From Marinimicrobium sp038419845 (GTDB lineage Bacteria; Pseudomonadota; Gammaproteobacteria; Pseudomonadales; Cellvibrionaceae), in assembly GCF_038419845.1 (NCBI RefSeq), contig NZ_JBCAQT010000009.1, positions 62,001 to 126,000 of the forward strand: DNA of 64,000 bases, given 5' to 3'. A model generated the notes under the pieces. It was not told the DNA's origin, did no database searches, and saw only the letters and a program-made list of their open reading frames with translations. This document shows positions 52,967 to 60,526 of this stretch, piece after piece (positions within the stretch are counted from its first letter, which is position 1; every line of letters begins with the position of its first letter). The position numbers were made by a program, and so were the translations under genes.

Positions 52967-54001
52967 ATGAAAGTTCTGATCGTCAAACTCAGCTCAATGG
53001 GGGACCTGGTGCAAGCCTTGCCCGCCCTGAGCGATGCGGCGCAGGCGGTGCCGGGCATCGAGTTTGACTGGGTGGTCGATGAGGCTTTCGCCGAAATCCC
53101 CCAGTGGCACCCGGCCGTGCGGCGTGTGGTGATCTCGGCCCATCGGCGCTGGCGCAAGCAGCTGTTGAGCTCCGCCCGGCGTGGGGATCTGCGCCTTTTC
53201 TGGCGCACGCTCCGAGAGGAGCGCTACGACCTGGTGATCGACGCCCAGTCCGGCCTGAAGAGCGGGCTGGTCACCCGGATGGCGCGCGGCACCCGCGCCG
53301 GGCCCGACAAGCGCTCGGTGCGTGAATACGGTGCGCACTGGGCCTATCAGCGCCAATACCGGGTCTCCCGGGACCAGCTGGCGGTCGAGCGACTGCGCGA
53401 GCTGTTCAGCGTGGCGCTGGGTTACCCCAAACCGGACACGGCGCCGGATTTTGGTCTGTCGGAGCAAACCTGGCCCTCGGTGTCCGATCGGCCCGAGTCG
53501 CCCTATCTGGTGTTTGTGACCAACGCCAGCTGGGAGACCAAGTGCTGGCCCGAGGAGCATTGGGTGCAGTTGTTGCAACAGGCGACGCAGAATGGCTATC
53601 AGGTGTTGCTCCCCTGGGGCAGCCCGGATGAGCAGGCGAGGGCGACCCGCCTGGCCGAGGCGGCCGGCGCGGGCGTCCAGGTTCTGCCCCGGCTCTCGCT
53701 CTCCGAGCTGGCGGGCCTTCTCAATGACAGCGCTGGCGCCGTGTGCAACGACACCGGCCTGGCGCATATCGCCGCCAGCCTCGATCGCCCGGTCGTGACC
53801 GTCTACGGCCCCACAGATCCGCGCCTGATTGGCGCCACCGGCCGCCACAGCGAGCACCTGGTTGCCGAGGGGATCTCCTGCGCCTCCTGTCGCCGGAACG
53901 AGTGTCAGCGCACGGGCGGCCCCGAGGCCCAATGCCTGCGTGCCATCGAGCCCGAGCGCGTCTGGCAGCGCCTGCGTCACCTGCAGGCAAACGCCGAGTA
54001 G
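52967..54001 (+). CDS. Lipopolysaccharide heptosyltransferase, GT9 family (second copy)
   Basis: A 344-residue GT9 protein, paralogous to 51344-52369. It shows LIVKLSSMGDLVQALPALSD, CNDTGLAHIAASLDRPVVTV and YGPTDPRLIGATG, plus the cysteine cluster SCASCRRNECQRTGG near the end. The start at 52967 is where homology begins; the open frame runs 29 codons further upstream without signal or conservation. It is divergent from the DUF6165-heptosyltransferase-GT2 unit and lies 89 bp before gltX. The closely related pair suggests an inner core with two heptoses, each enzyme adding one; which adds which cannot be read here. Confidence 0.88.
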   Translation: MKVLIVKLSSMGDLVQALPALSDAAQAVPGIEFDWVVDEAFAEIPQWHPAVRRVVISAHRRWRKQLLSSARRGDLRLFWRTLREERYDLVIDAQSGLKSGLVTRMARGTRAGPDKRSVREYGAHWAYQRQYRVSRDQLAVERLRELFSVALGYPKPDTAPDFGLSEQTWPSVSDRPESPYLVFVTNASWETKCWPEEHWVQLLQQATQNGYQVLLPWGSPDEQARATRLAEAAGAGVQVLPRLSLSELAGLLNDSAGAVCNDTGLAHIAASLDRPVVTVYGPTDPRLIGATGRHSEHLVAEGISCASCRRNECQRTGGPEAQCLRAIEPERVWQRLRHLQANAE

Positions 54002-54090
54002 CCAGCACGATTGACCGTACATCATTGACCGTACCTTATTTAAAAGAACCTTGTTGAAAACGCCTTACCATTAATGGGAATGAATAATTT

Positions 54091-55590
54091 ATGACCGTTC
54101 GCACCCGCATTGCCCCCTCGCCAACCGGCGATCCACACGTCGGCACGGCCTACATCGCCCTGTTCAACCTCTGTTTCGCCCGCCAGCACGGCGGCCAGTT
54201 CCTGCTGCGCATCGAAGATACCGACCAGACCCGCAGCACCCCGGAGTCCGAACAGGCGATTCTGGACAGCCTGCGCTGGCTCGGCATCGAGTGGGACGAA
54301 GGCCCGGACGTGGGCGGCGAGCACGGCCCCTACCGCCAGAGCGAGCGCATGGACATCTATCGCGGCTACGCCGAAGAGCTGGTCGAGAAGGGCCATGCCT
54401 TTTACTGCTTCGCCACCGCCGAAGAGCTCGATGAAATGCGCCAGGAGCAGCAGGCCCGCGGCGAGACCCCCAAATACGACGGCCGCGGCCTCAAACTGAG
54501 TGAGGCCGAGGTCAAACAGCGCCTGGACGCCGGCGACCCCTACGTCATCCGCATGAAAGTGCCGGAAGAGGGCACCTGCAAAGTCCAGGACATGCTGCGC
54601 GGCGAGATCGACATCGACTGGTCCCAGGTGGACATGCAGGTGCTGCTCAAAGGTGACGGCATGCCCACCTACCACCTGGCCAACGTGGTGGACGACCACC
54701 TGATGGGCATCACCCACGTGATTCGTGGCGAGGAGTGGATCAACTCCGCCCCCAAGCACCTCAGGCTCTACGAATACTTCGGCTGGGAGGCGCCGGTGCT
54801 GTGCCACCTGCCGCTGCTGCGCAACCCCGACAAATCCAAGCTCAGCAAGCGCAAAAACCCCACCAGCATCCTCTACTACCAGGCCGCCGGCTACCTGCCC
54901 GAGGCGGTGCTCAACTACCTGGGCCGCATGGGCTGGTCCATGCCCGATGAGCGGGAGAAATTCTCCCTGGCCGACATGCAGGAACACTTCGATATCAACC
55001 GCGTCTCCCTCGGTGGCCCGATCTTTGATGTGGAAAAGCTCTCCTGGCTCAACGGCCTCTGGATTCGCGAAGACCTGAGCGTCGAGCAGCTGGCCGAACG
55101 TCTGCAATCCTGGATCTACAACCGGGACATGCTGATGAAAGTCCTGCCCCACGCCCAATCGCGCATGGAGACACTGGGTGACTTCGCGCCTCTGGTGAGC
55201 TTCCTGGCCAGCAGCCACCTGACCCTGACCGAGGCGCATTTCACGCCCAACAAGCTGGAGCTGGAGGATCAAAAGAAGGTGCTGCAGTTCGCCCTCTGGC
55301 GCCTGGAAGCCCTGCGCACCTGGGAGCGCGACGCCATCTTTGCCGAGCTCAAGAGCCTGGCCGACGCCCTGGAAATCAAGCTCAAAGACTTCCTCGCGCC
55401 CCTGTTCGTCGCCATCTCCGGCACCACCGCCTCCTTCTCGGTCATGGACGCCATGGTCCTGCTCGGCCCGGACATGAGCCGCGCCCGCCTGCGCCAGGCG
55501 CTGGAAGTATTCGGCGGTATTGGCAAGAAGCAACTGAAAAAGCTGGAAAAGGCCTACCAGGCGCTGGAGGCGCCTTCCAACGAAGCATAG
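54091..55590 (+). CDS. gltX: Glutamate--tRNA ligase
   Basis: A 499-residue class I aminoacyl-tRNA synthetase that charges tRNA-Glu. The HIGH-type motif is in RIAPSPTGDPHVGTAYIALF, the KMSKS-type motif is KLSKRKNPTSILYY. RIEDTDQTRSTPESEQAILD and GDGMPTYHLANVVDDHLMGI are standard. The C-terminal anticodon-binding helical part is complete. A terminator follows closely. Identification is secure. Confidence 0.97.
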   Translation: MTVRTRIAPSPTGDPHVGTAYIALFNLCFARQHGGQFLLRIEDTDQTRSTPESEQAILDSLRWLGIEWDEGPDVGGEHGPYRQSERMDIYRGYAEELVEKGHAFYCFATAEELDEMRQEQQARGETPKYDGRGLKLSEAEVKQRLDAGDPYVIRMKVPEEGTCKVQDMLRGEIDIDWSQVDMQVLLKGDGMPTYHLANVVDDHLMGITHVIRGEEWINSAPKHLRLYEYFGWEAPVLCHLPLLRNPDKSKLSKRKNPTSILYYQAAGYLPEAVLNYLGRMGWSMPDEREKFSLADMQEHFDINRVSLGGPIFDVEKLSWLNGLWIREDLSVEQLAERLQSWIYNRDMLMKVLPHAQSRMETLGDFAPLVSFLASSHLTLTEAHFTPNKLELEDQKKVLQFALWRLEALRTWERDAIFAELKSLADALEIKLKDFLAPLFVAISGTTASFSVMDAMVLLGPDMSRARLRQALEVFGGIGKKQLKKLEKAYQALEAPSNEA

Positions 55591-55611
55591 ACGGTAATCC
55601 AACGACTTAAG

Positions 55612-55640
55612 AGCCCGCTCAATCTGTAGCGGGCTTTTTT
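55612..55640 (+). terminator. Rho-independent terminator of gltX
   Basis: AGCCCGCT and AGCGGGCT form an eight-base stem with an eight-base loop, followed by six T residues. Confidence 0.9.
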
Positions 55641-55832
55641 GTGCCGCCCTATAAATCCCCTGCCGATCCTGCGCAACCTCTGGCCTCCAGCTATACTCCC
55701 TCTAGGTCGAGTGCAGGATATGACCTGTCGCTCTACCCCGATGAGACGGGAACCGATGAGAATGTCTTTATGCTTGCGAAAGGAGAGTAAAAGAGAACGC
55801 AGAACCGATGAACATCTGGCGGGTGTCGCACC

Positions 55833-58277
55833 ATGATCGGCCGGGTGGAGGTCTTCTTTCGTCGGTTGCGTCGCAACCTCAGCCGCAGTCTCTGGTTATC
55901 GAGACTGTTGAAGTTGCCCGTGTCCGAGGGCTCGCCCAGTCGGCCCGGCCTGATTCTGGTGCAAGTGGATGGTCTCGCGCAGCGACAGTTTGAAAGGGCG
56001 CTGGCGAAAGGGGAATTACCTTTCCTCCAGCGTTTGCTGCGGCGCGAGCATTACCGGGTGCACCGGCACTACTCCGGGTTGCCGTCTTCGACGCCAGCGG
56101 TTCAGGCCGAGCTGTTTTACGGCGTTAAGGGTGCGGTACCCGCATTTTCGTTTCGCGATCGCGACACCGGTAAACGGGCCAGCATGTTTGACGCCGACGC
56201 CGCAACGAAGGTTCAGGAGCGCTGTGCGGGTGGGGCGTTCGAACCGTTGTTGAAAGAGGGCAGCGCCTACTCCGATAACTACACCGGCGGCGCCAGTGAG
56301 GCGCATTTCTGCGCGACGTCTGTGGGGTGGGGCCCGGCCTTGCGCAGTGCCAATCCGCTGGTTCTGGTAACGTTTTTGTGCGTCAACTTTTACAGTTTTT
56401 TGCGGATGGTCGTGCTGTTCTTTACCGAGCTGGGCCTGGCAATAGTGGATGTGGTTCGCGGCGTCATCCGGGGCCAGGAGATCCTCACCGAGCTGAAATT
56501 CATACCGGCGCGGGTGGGCATTACCATTATCCTGCGCGAGCTGTGTGTGATTGGTGGCAAGATTGATATCGTCCGTGGTCTGCCGGTGATTCATATCAAC
56601 TTTCTCGGGTATGACGAACAGTCTCACCGACGTGGTCCGGGCTCTCTGTTTGCCCACTGGACTCTGAAAGGCATCGACGATGCCATATCCCGGTTGTGGC
56701 ATGCGGCCCATCATGCGCCGGGGCGCCACTATGATCTATGGGTGTATTCCGATCACGGCCAGTCGGACGTTACGCTCTATCACGAGATGCAGGGCTACAG
56801 CCTCAAAGACGCTGTGGCCCAGGCCGCCGAAGTGCTGGCACTGAACGCAGGCGCCGAGTTCAAGTCGACGGTTGGCAGTAAGCAGGGTTATCGCGCGCGG
56901 ATGTTGGGGGGGCGACGTGTCCAATATTGGTTTTCTGTGTTGGGCATTAACGGCGATGAGGTTCCGGCGCAACATTGGGTGGTCTCGGCCTCGGGCCCGG
57001 TGGGGCATGCGTATTCGCCCGTGCCGCTGAGCGACCGGGAGCGAATGGCGCTAAGCCATGAGCTGGTGCATACCCACAAGGTTCCCGCCGTGTTGACCGT
57101 GACGGCCTCCGGGAGCGTCAGTGCCTGCACCGCCCAGGGGGAGTTGTCGCTCCCTGACGACAGTGCGCGGCTGCTTGGTGCCGGGCATCCATTTGTGGCG
57201 GTGATGGGTGAAGACCTGGTGCGACTGTGTCGGCACCAAGATGCGGGCGACCTGGTGTTGCTGGGTTGGTGTGATGGTGCGCCGTCGCTGACGTTTGCCC
57301 ACGAGAATGGTGCGCACGGCGGTGTGGCGCCGGAGGAAACTGGCGGCTTTGCGCTCTTGCCCAGAGACGTACCCCTGCCAGCCTCTCCCCACAATTTCCT
57401 GCGCCCTCTGGACCTGCGCGCGGCGGCGTTGCGTATCCTGGGGCGGGCGGGGCCTCAGGCGGCTGTCGGTACTTTTCAGTGGGATACCCCGAAGGCGGAG
57501 GGTTTGCGGGTCATGACCTACAACGTCCACAGCTGTATCGGCATGGATGGCAAGGTTGATACCCGGCGTATCGCCCGCGTGATTGCCCAGGCTCAACCGG
57601 ACATCGTGGCGCTGCAGGAGCTGGATGTGGGCAAGGCGCGCAGCTTTGGCAAGGACCAGGCCCATCTGATTGCCCGCCATCTGGATATGGACTTCCATTT
57701 TCACCCGGCCATTCACCTGGAAGAGGAGTTGTACGGAGACGCCATCCTGACGCGATTGCCCCTACGTCTGAAAAGGGCGGGACCCTTGCCCGGCCAGGAA
57801 GGCAACATCCAACGAGAGCCCCGTGGAGCCCTGTGGGTGGCGGTAGAATTCAGGGGGTGTGAGGTTCAGATCATCAATACCCATCTGGGGCTGAGCGTGC
57901 GTGAGCGCGGGGTTCAGGTTGACGCCCTGCTGGGGAGTGAGTGGCTGAACCACGCCGAGTGCCAGGGGCCAGTGATTCTGTGTGGTGATTTCAACGCGAT
58001 GCCGTCGTCAGCGGTTTACCGTCAGCTGGCTACCCACTTCAAGGATGTGCAAACCCAGATTCCGGGGCTTAGGCCACGAGGGACTTTTTTCAGCCGCTTT
58101 CCCCAAATCCGCCTCGACCACATTTTCATCAGTGGTGGCCTGGAGGCGGTCACTATGACCACTATCGATTCCCAGCTGGCGCGCACAGCCTCGGATCACC
58201 TGCCGTTGGTGGCCGAGATCCGGGTACCTGACGGGCACTCCCCTCGCCATTCGGGGGAAGCTGATATTGAACAATAA
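55833..58277 (+). CDS. Alkaline-phosphatase-type phosphodiesterase fused to endonuclease/exonuclease/phosphatase domain
   Basis: An 814-residue protein with two catalytic domains. The N-terminal part (about 35-420) is of the alkaline phosphatase/type I phosphodiesterase superfamily: LILVQVDGL (first metal Asp), NFLGYDEQSHRRGPG and YSDHGQSD near residue 305. A hydrophobic insert (about 175-210) could be one or two membrane segments. The C-terminal part (about 555-800) is an endonuclease/exonuclease/phosphatase domain: RVMTYNVHSCIGMDGKVD, VALQELDV, GDFNAMPSS and SDHLPLVAEI. Both sites look complete, so the protein may cut two kinds of phosphodiester or a lipid phosphate. No signal peptide is clear. 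The ATG at 55833 follows a GGCGGG stretch. The substrate is unknown; a phospholipid or glycolipid is more likely than DNA given the membrane segment. Confidence 0.8.
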   Translation: MIGRVEVFFRRLRRNLSRSLWLSRLLKLPVSEGSPSRPGLILVQVDGLAQRQFERALAKGELPFLQRLLRREHYRVHRHYSGLPSSTPAVQAELFYGVKGAVPAFSFRDRDTGKRASMFDADAATKVQERCAGGAFEPLLKEGSAYSDNYTGGASEAHFCATSVGWGPALRSANPLVLVTFLCVNFYSFLRMVVLFFTELGLAIVDVVRGVIRGQEILTELKFIPARVGITIILRELCVIGGKIDIVRGLPVIHINFLGYDEQSHRRGPGSLFAHWTLKGIDDAISRLWHAAHHAPGRHYDLWVYSDHGQSDVTLYHEMQGYSLKDAVAQAAEVLALNAGAEFKSTVGSKQGYRARMLGGRRVQYWFSVLGINGDEVPAQHWVVSASGPVGHAYSPVPLSDRERMALSHELVHTHKVPAVLTVTASGSVSACTAQGELSLPDDSARLLGAGHPFVAVMGEDLVRLCRHQDAGDLVLLGWCDGAPSLTFAHENGAHGGVAPEETGGFALLPRDVPLPASPHNFLRPLDLRAAALRILGRAGPQAAVGTFQWDTPKAEGLRVMTYNVHSCIGMDGKVDTRRIARVIAQAQPDIVALQELDVGKARSFGKDQAHLIARHLDMDFHFHPAIHLEEELYGDAILTRLPLRLKRAGPLPGQEGNIQREPRGALWVAVEFRGCEVQIINTHLGLSVRERGVQVDALLGSEWLNHAECQGPVILCGDFNAMPSSAVYRQLATHFKDVQTQIPGLRPRGTFFSRFPQIRLDHIFISGGLEAVTMTTIDSQLARTASDHLPLVAEIRVPDGHSPRHSGEADIEQ

Positions 58278-58320
58278 GTGCCCAAAAATCAAAGAATTAG
58301 GATTTTTGGCCGATTTAGTG

Positions 58321-58348
58321 TTGACAGCCCTTTTCGGAGTGCTACAAT
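58321..58348 (+). promoter_or_regulatory. Sigma-70 promoter of tRNA-Ala
   Basis: TTGACA (58321-58326) and TACAAT (58343-58348) are separated by 16 bases and followed by a GC-rich discriminator (GCGCCCCG), as usual for stringently controlled stable-RNA promoters. The tRNA starts 31 bp after the -10 box. Confidence 0.85.
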
Positions 58349-58379
58349 GCGCCCCGCTTCCAAGGAAGCAGCACAATCT

Positions 58380-58455
58380 GGGGCCTTAGCTCAGCTGGGA
58401 GAGCGCAACACTGGCAGTGTTGAGGTCAGCGGTTCGATCCCGCTAGGCTCCACCA
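58380..58455 (+). tRNA. tRNA-Ala (anticodon GGC)
   Basis: A 76-nt cloverleaf: acceptor GGGGCCT pairing with AGGCTCC (one G-T pair), D-stem GCTC/GAGC, anticodon stem CAACA/TGTTG with loop CTGGCAG (anticodon GGC at 58413-58415), T-arm with GGTTCGATCC and an encoded CCA end (58453-58455). It has its own strong promoter. The 3' end is repeated in inverted orientation 33 bp downstream. Confidence 0.96.
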
Positions 58456-58517
58456 AGTACCCACAAAAAGCCCTGGGCGAAAGCTCGGGGCTTTTTTGTG
58501 GGTACTTGGTGGAGCCT
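58445..58517 (+). terminator. Long terminator hairpin incorporating the tRNA-Ala 3' end
   Basis: The left arm (58445-58473) starts with the tRNA's own 3' acceptor strand and CCA; the right arm (58488-58517) is its reverse complement with one extra base. The arms are capped by a GGGC-GAAA-GCTC stem-loop. The right arm carries six T residues, so the inner part is a normal terminator, while the outer part is an inverted copy of the tRNA end. In the complete fold the tRNA acceptor strand would pair with it. Confidence 0.8.
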
Positions 58518-58996
58518 GGTTGGGTGAGAATCGCTGACGCGGTTCACCAATCGGCAGGATAGCCGATTGGCACAGCCGAAGGCTGCCCGGAGGGCGAGGG
58601 CCATGGATGGTCCGAGTGAATCCCGCCCCTAAGTTGGCTTCCAACTAGCTAGCTCGCCTAGCTCCCATACCAGAAAAGCATCCCCCTCCAATTTCATGAT
58701 GGAAACAGACTATTTCCCCGCCAGGTGAACTCTGGCACACTTCATTTTCCGGTCCAGCACGCTTTCCACACTGGTGCCTTGAGAAGTATTTGAAAATCAA
58801 TAAGTTAGGTTTTGGGCTAGCTAGATCACGTGCCAGCGGCTATGGCCAAGTGAGCCGGCACACTATATTTGTATAGTGGTTGCCGAGGGCTCTAAAAATA
58901 TTCAGTATTTTCAATCGGTTACGCCAAATAAAGGGCAGCTCGCCGAAAGCAAAGCGTTCTGGCTCAATATATATCTGTTAGGGCTTGGAGATGTCA
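58518..58996. other. Intergenic stretch downstream of tRNA-Ala
   Basis: About 480 bp with no convincing gene. It has one copy of the 37-bp repeat (58704-58740). A short minus-strand open frame from 58644 through the hairpin is judged spurious. From about 58780 the base composition becomes A+T rich. Confidence 0.5.
58704..58740 (+). repeat. 37-bp direct repeat, copy 1
   Basis: The segment containing CTATTTCCCCGCCAGGTGAA (58710-58729) matches 59601-59637 with one difference (A for G at the seventh base). A further matching stretch (TTTCCACAC then GTGCC against ATGCC) follows after 22 extra bases here and immediately in copy 2. It lies upstream of the DUF1993 gene. Confidence 0.8.
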
Positions 58997-59485
58997 ATGG
59001 ACGGAAGTATCAAAAATCTTTTCCAGCACTACCTTTCCCAATTGGAGGTCATAGTCGCCAAGATCCCGCCAGAAAAGTTCTCTTTGACCCTGTCTAAGGG
59101 CATGTTCACTTTGGAGATGAATGCCAAAATTGCGGCCAATTTTGCTTTACGAGGTTATTGCCCGTTGTTAAAGCAGAGTGTTGTTTCGTTTTTCAGAGAC
59201 GAATTGGGCAAGGAGGCTGTTCAGGCGCAACTTTCGGAGACAATAAAGTATCTAAATGAATTACCAGAAGTGAAGCAGCTAGATGATACGAAGCGCCTAA
59301 AGGATAAAGCAGGTTTTTCTGAAGTGGATCTGTCACAGCCCGCTTTTATTTACCACTATATTGTTCCAAATATGCTATTCCATATAAGCATGGTTTATGC
59401 TATAGCGAGAGCAAATGGTGTCGATTTAAGTAAGGGGGATTACGATGGTATTCATTCGTACCCTAAAGAATTTAGTTTTGTATAG
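58997..59485 (+). CDS. DUF1993-family protein
   Basis: A 162-residue helical protein related to DUF1993. The C-terminal PNMLFHISMVYAIARANGVD and LSKGDYDGI match the family signature (aromatic-rich helix, then L-x-KxDY-x-G). The DinB-like four-helix fold is expected. GGAG lies six bases before the ATG at 58997; an in-frame ATG at 58991 abuts that GGAG and is less likely. The stop codon is followed within a few bases by an attC-like element, so the gene may be an integron cassette. Composition is more A+T rich than the housekeeping genes. Molecular function is unknown. Confidence 0.75.
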   Translation: MDGSIKNLFQHYLSQLEVIVAKIPPEKFSLTLSKGMFTLEMNAKIAANFALRGYCPLLKQSVVSFFRDELGKEAVQAQLSETIKYLNELPEVKQLDDTKRLKDKAGFSEVDLSQPAFIYHYIVPNMLFHISMVYAIARANGVDLSKGDYDGIHSYPKEFSFV

Positions 59486-59573
59486 TCGCTCTAACAATCA
59501 CAGGCACCGCGACGGCTTTTCCATTGCGGCTTCGCCCCCATTACAAAGCCGCGCGTGCTGCGGGCGTTAGCGA
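59486..59573 (+). other. attC-like (integron cassette) recombination site
   Basis: Directly after the DUF1993 stop, CGCTCTAACAATC (59488-59500) and GGGCGTTAGCG (59562-59572) flank an imperfect palindrome: GGCACCGCGACGGCTTT pairs with AAAGCCGCGCGTGC, leaving bulged bases. CTAACAA at the left, GCGTTAG at the right, the extrahelical bases and position right after a short gene are the attC pattern. The outer boxes deviate from the strict GTTRRRY form, so this is a probable rather than certain site. No integrase gene is in the window. Confidence 0.5.
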
Positions 59574-59600
59574 TCCAAGTTACCCAACCTCCCGAGCGCA

Positions 59601-59637
59601 AACAGGCTATTTCCCCGCCAGGTGAACTCTGGCACAC
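59601..59637 (+). repeat. 37-bp direct repeat, copy 2
   Basis: Second copy of the segment at 58704-58740 with one mismatch, lying between the attC-like element and the UPF0114 gene. Both copies precede a short gene by 40-260 bp, which suggests a duplicated promoter-proximal region or recombination between neighbouring cassettes. Confidence 0.8.
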
Positions 59638-59672
59638 TTTCCACACCGATGCCTCAAGAAAGGTTTTTGCCG

Positions 59673-60221
59673 ATGAATAGGTTGGAAGTTGTTTTTGAAA
59701 AAATACTGTGGAATTCAAGATTTCTGATTTTAATCGCGGTTGTTTCAAGCTTGTTGGGTTCCTTGGTACTGTTCATAGTTGGGACCATGGATATCTTGAA
59801 GGTGGCGATTATGGCGTTTGATTATTACCTTGGGCGAAGCGATCAGGATATTCATGAATTTATTGTCACCGATATAATCCTAGCCGTGGATATCTATTTG
59901 GTATCGGTCGTCTTGCTTATGTTTGGTGCAGGAGCATATAGGCTGTTTATTTCGCCGATTGAAGAATCGGAAGAGAGTGGTGCCTCTCATCCTTTCAATA
60001 TTCAAACATTTGATGAGTTGAAGGATAAGATCGTAAGAGTAGTGATTCTTGCAGTAATTATCGAGTTTTTCAGAGCAGTCGTAGATATCCAGTTTGCGAC
60101 TCCATTGGATGCAATATACCTGGCCTTGTCGGTTTTAGCGTTAGCAGCGTCTGTCTATCTGATGAATGCAAGCCACGATAAGAAAAGCGTTAAGAAGAGT
60201 GATTCTGGCCCTTCTTCCTGA
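59673..60221 (+). CDS. UPF0114 (YqhA-like) membrane protein
   Basis: A 182-residue inner-membrane protein with three or four predicted helices: FLILIAVVSSLLGSLVLFIV (about 17-36), IILAVDIYLVSVVLLMFGAG (about 68-87), a segment near 125-145 and VLALAASVYL near 155. The opening RLEVVFEKILWNSRFLILIA and the phrase DELKDKIVRVVILAVIIEFF are typical of UPF0114. The start at 59673 is chosen because the family begins a few residues before FEKILW. No function is established. It follows the second copy of the 37-bp repeat. Confidence 0.88.
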   Translation: MNRLEVVFEKILWNSRFLILIAVVSSLLGSLVLFIVGTMDILKVAIMAFDYYLGRSDQDIHEFIVTDIILAVDIYLVSVVLLMFGAGAYRLFISPIEESEESGASHPFNIQTFDELKDKIVRVVILAVIIEFFRAVVDIQFATPLDAIYLALSVLALAASVYLMNASHDKKSVKKSDSGPSS

Positions 60222-60239
60222 TTGTTGGCTTCGCGCGCT

Positions 60240-60473
60240 CACTCGTCTTATTGGACTGAGCGCTCCGCCGCAGGCCGATGTTGCCATTGGGAATACCCTG
60301 GGCAGCAATATTATCAATCCCCTGGGAGTGCTCGGAGTTTCCGCGTTGCTACAGCCCCTTCCAATCAGTGATCGAACTCTGAAGTTTGATCAATGGGTAA
60401 TCTTGGGAGCGTCGCTGGTTTTGTGATTCTTTCTGTATACGGGCAGTCGGCTTAGCAGGCTTGAAGGTGGATG
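60240..60473 (+). pseudogene. Remnant of a CaxA/YrbG-type Na+/Ca2+ antiporter
   Basis: The stretch encodes PPQADVAIGNTLGSNIINPL then GVLGVSALLQPLPIS, the conserved alpha-repeat of calcium/sodium antiporters (family form ADVAIGN-x-x-GSN-x-x-N-x-L-x-V-x-G). The frame then stops (TGA at 60424), while the +1 frame continues with FFLYTGSRLSRLEGG, another family motif, after which homology ends. Both the N-terminal two thirds and the C-terminus are missing. This is a decayed gene fragment of about 230 bp just after the UPF0114 gene. Confidence 0.75.
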
Positions 60474-60526
60474 TCGGAGAGCCAAAGAGCCAAGGATAAA
60501 AACTCTACACATAAGGTGTTTATACT

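Noticed and set aside
58426..58644. A 72-codon minus-strand frame ending in WWSLAGSNR
   Set aside because: It reads through the tRNA hairpin; such frames are commonly mis-annotated next to tRNA genes and have no support.
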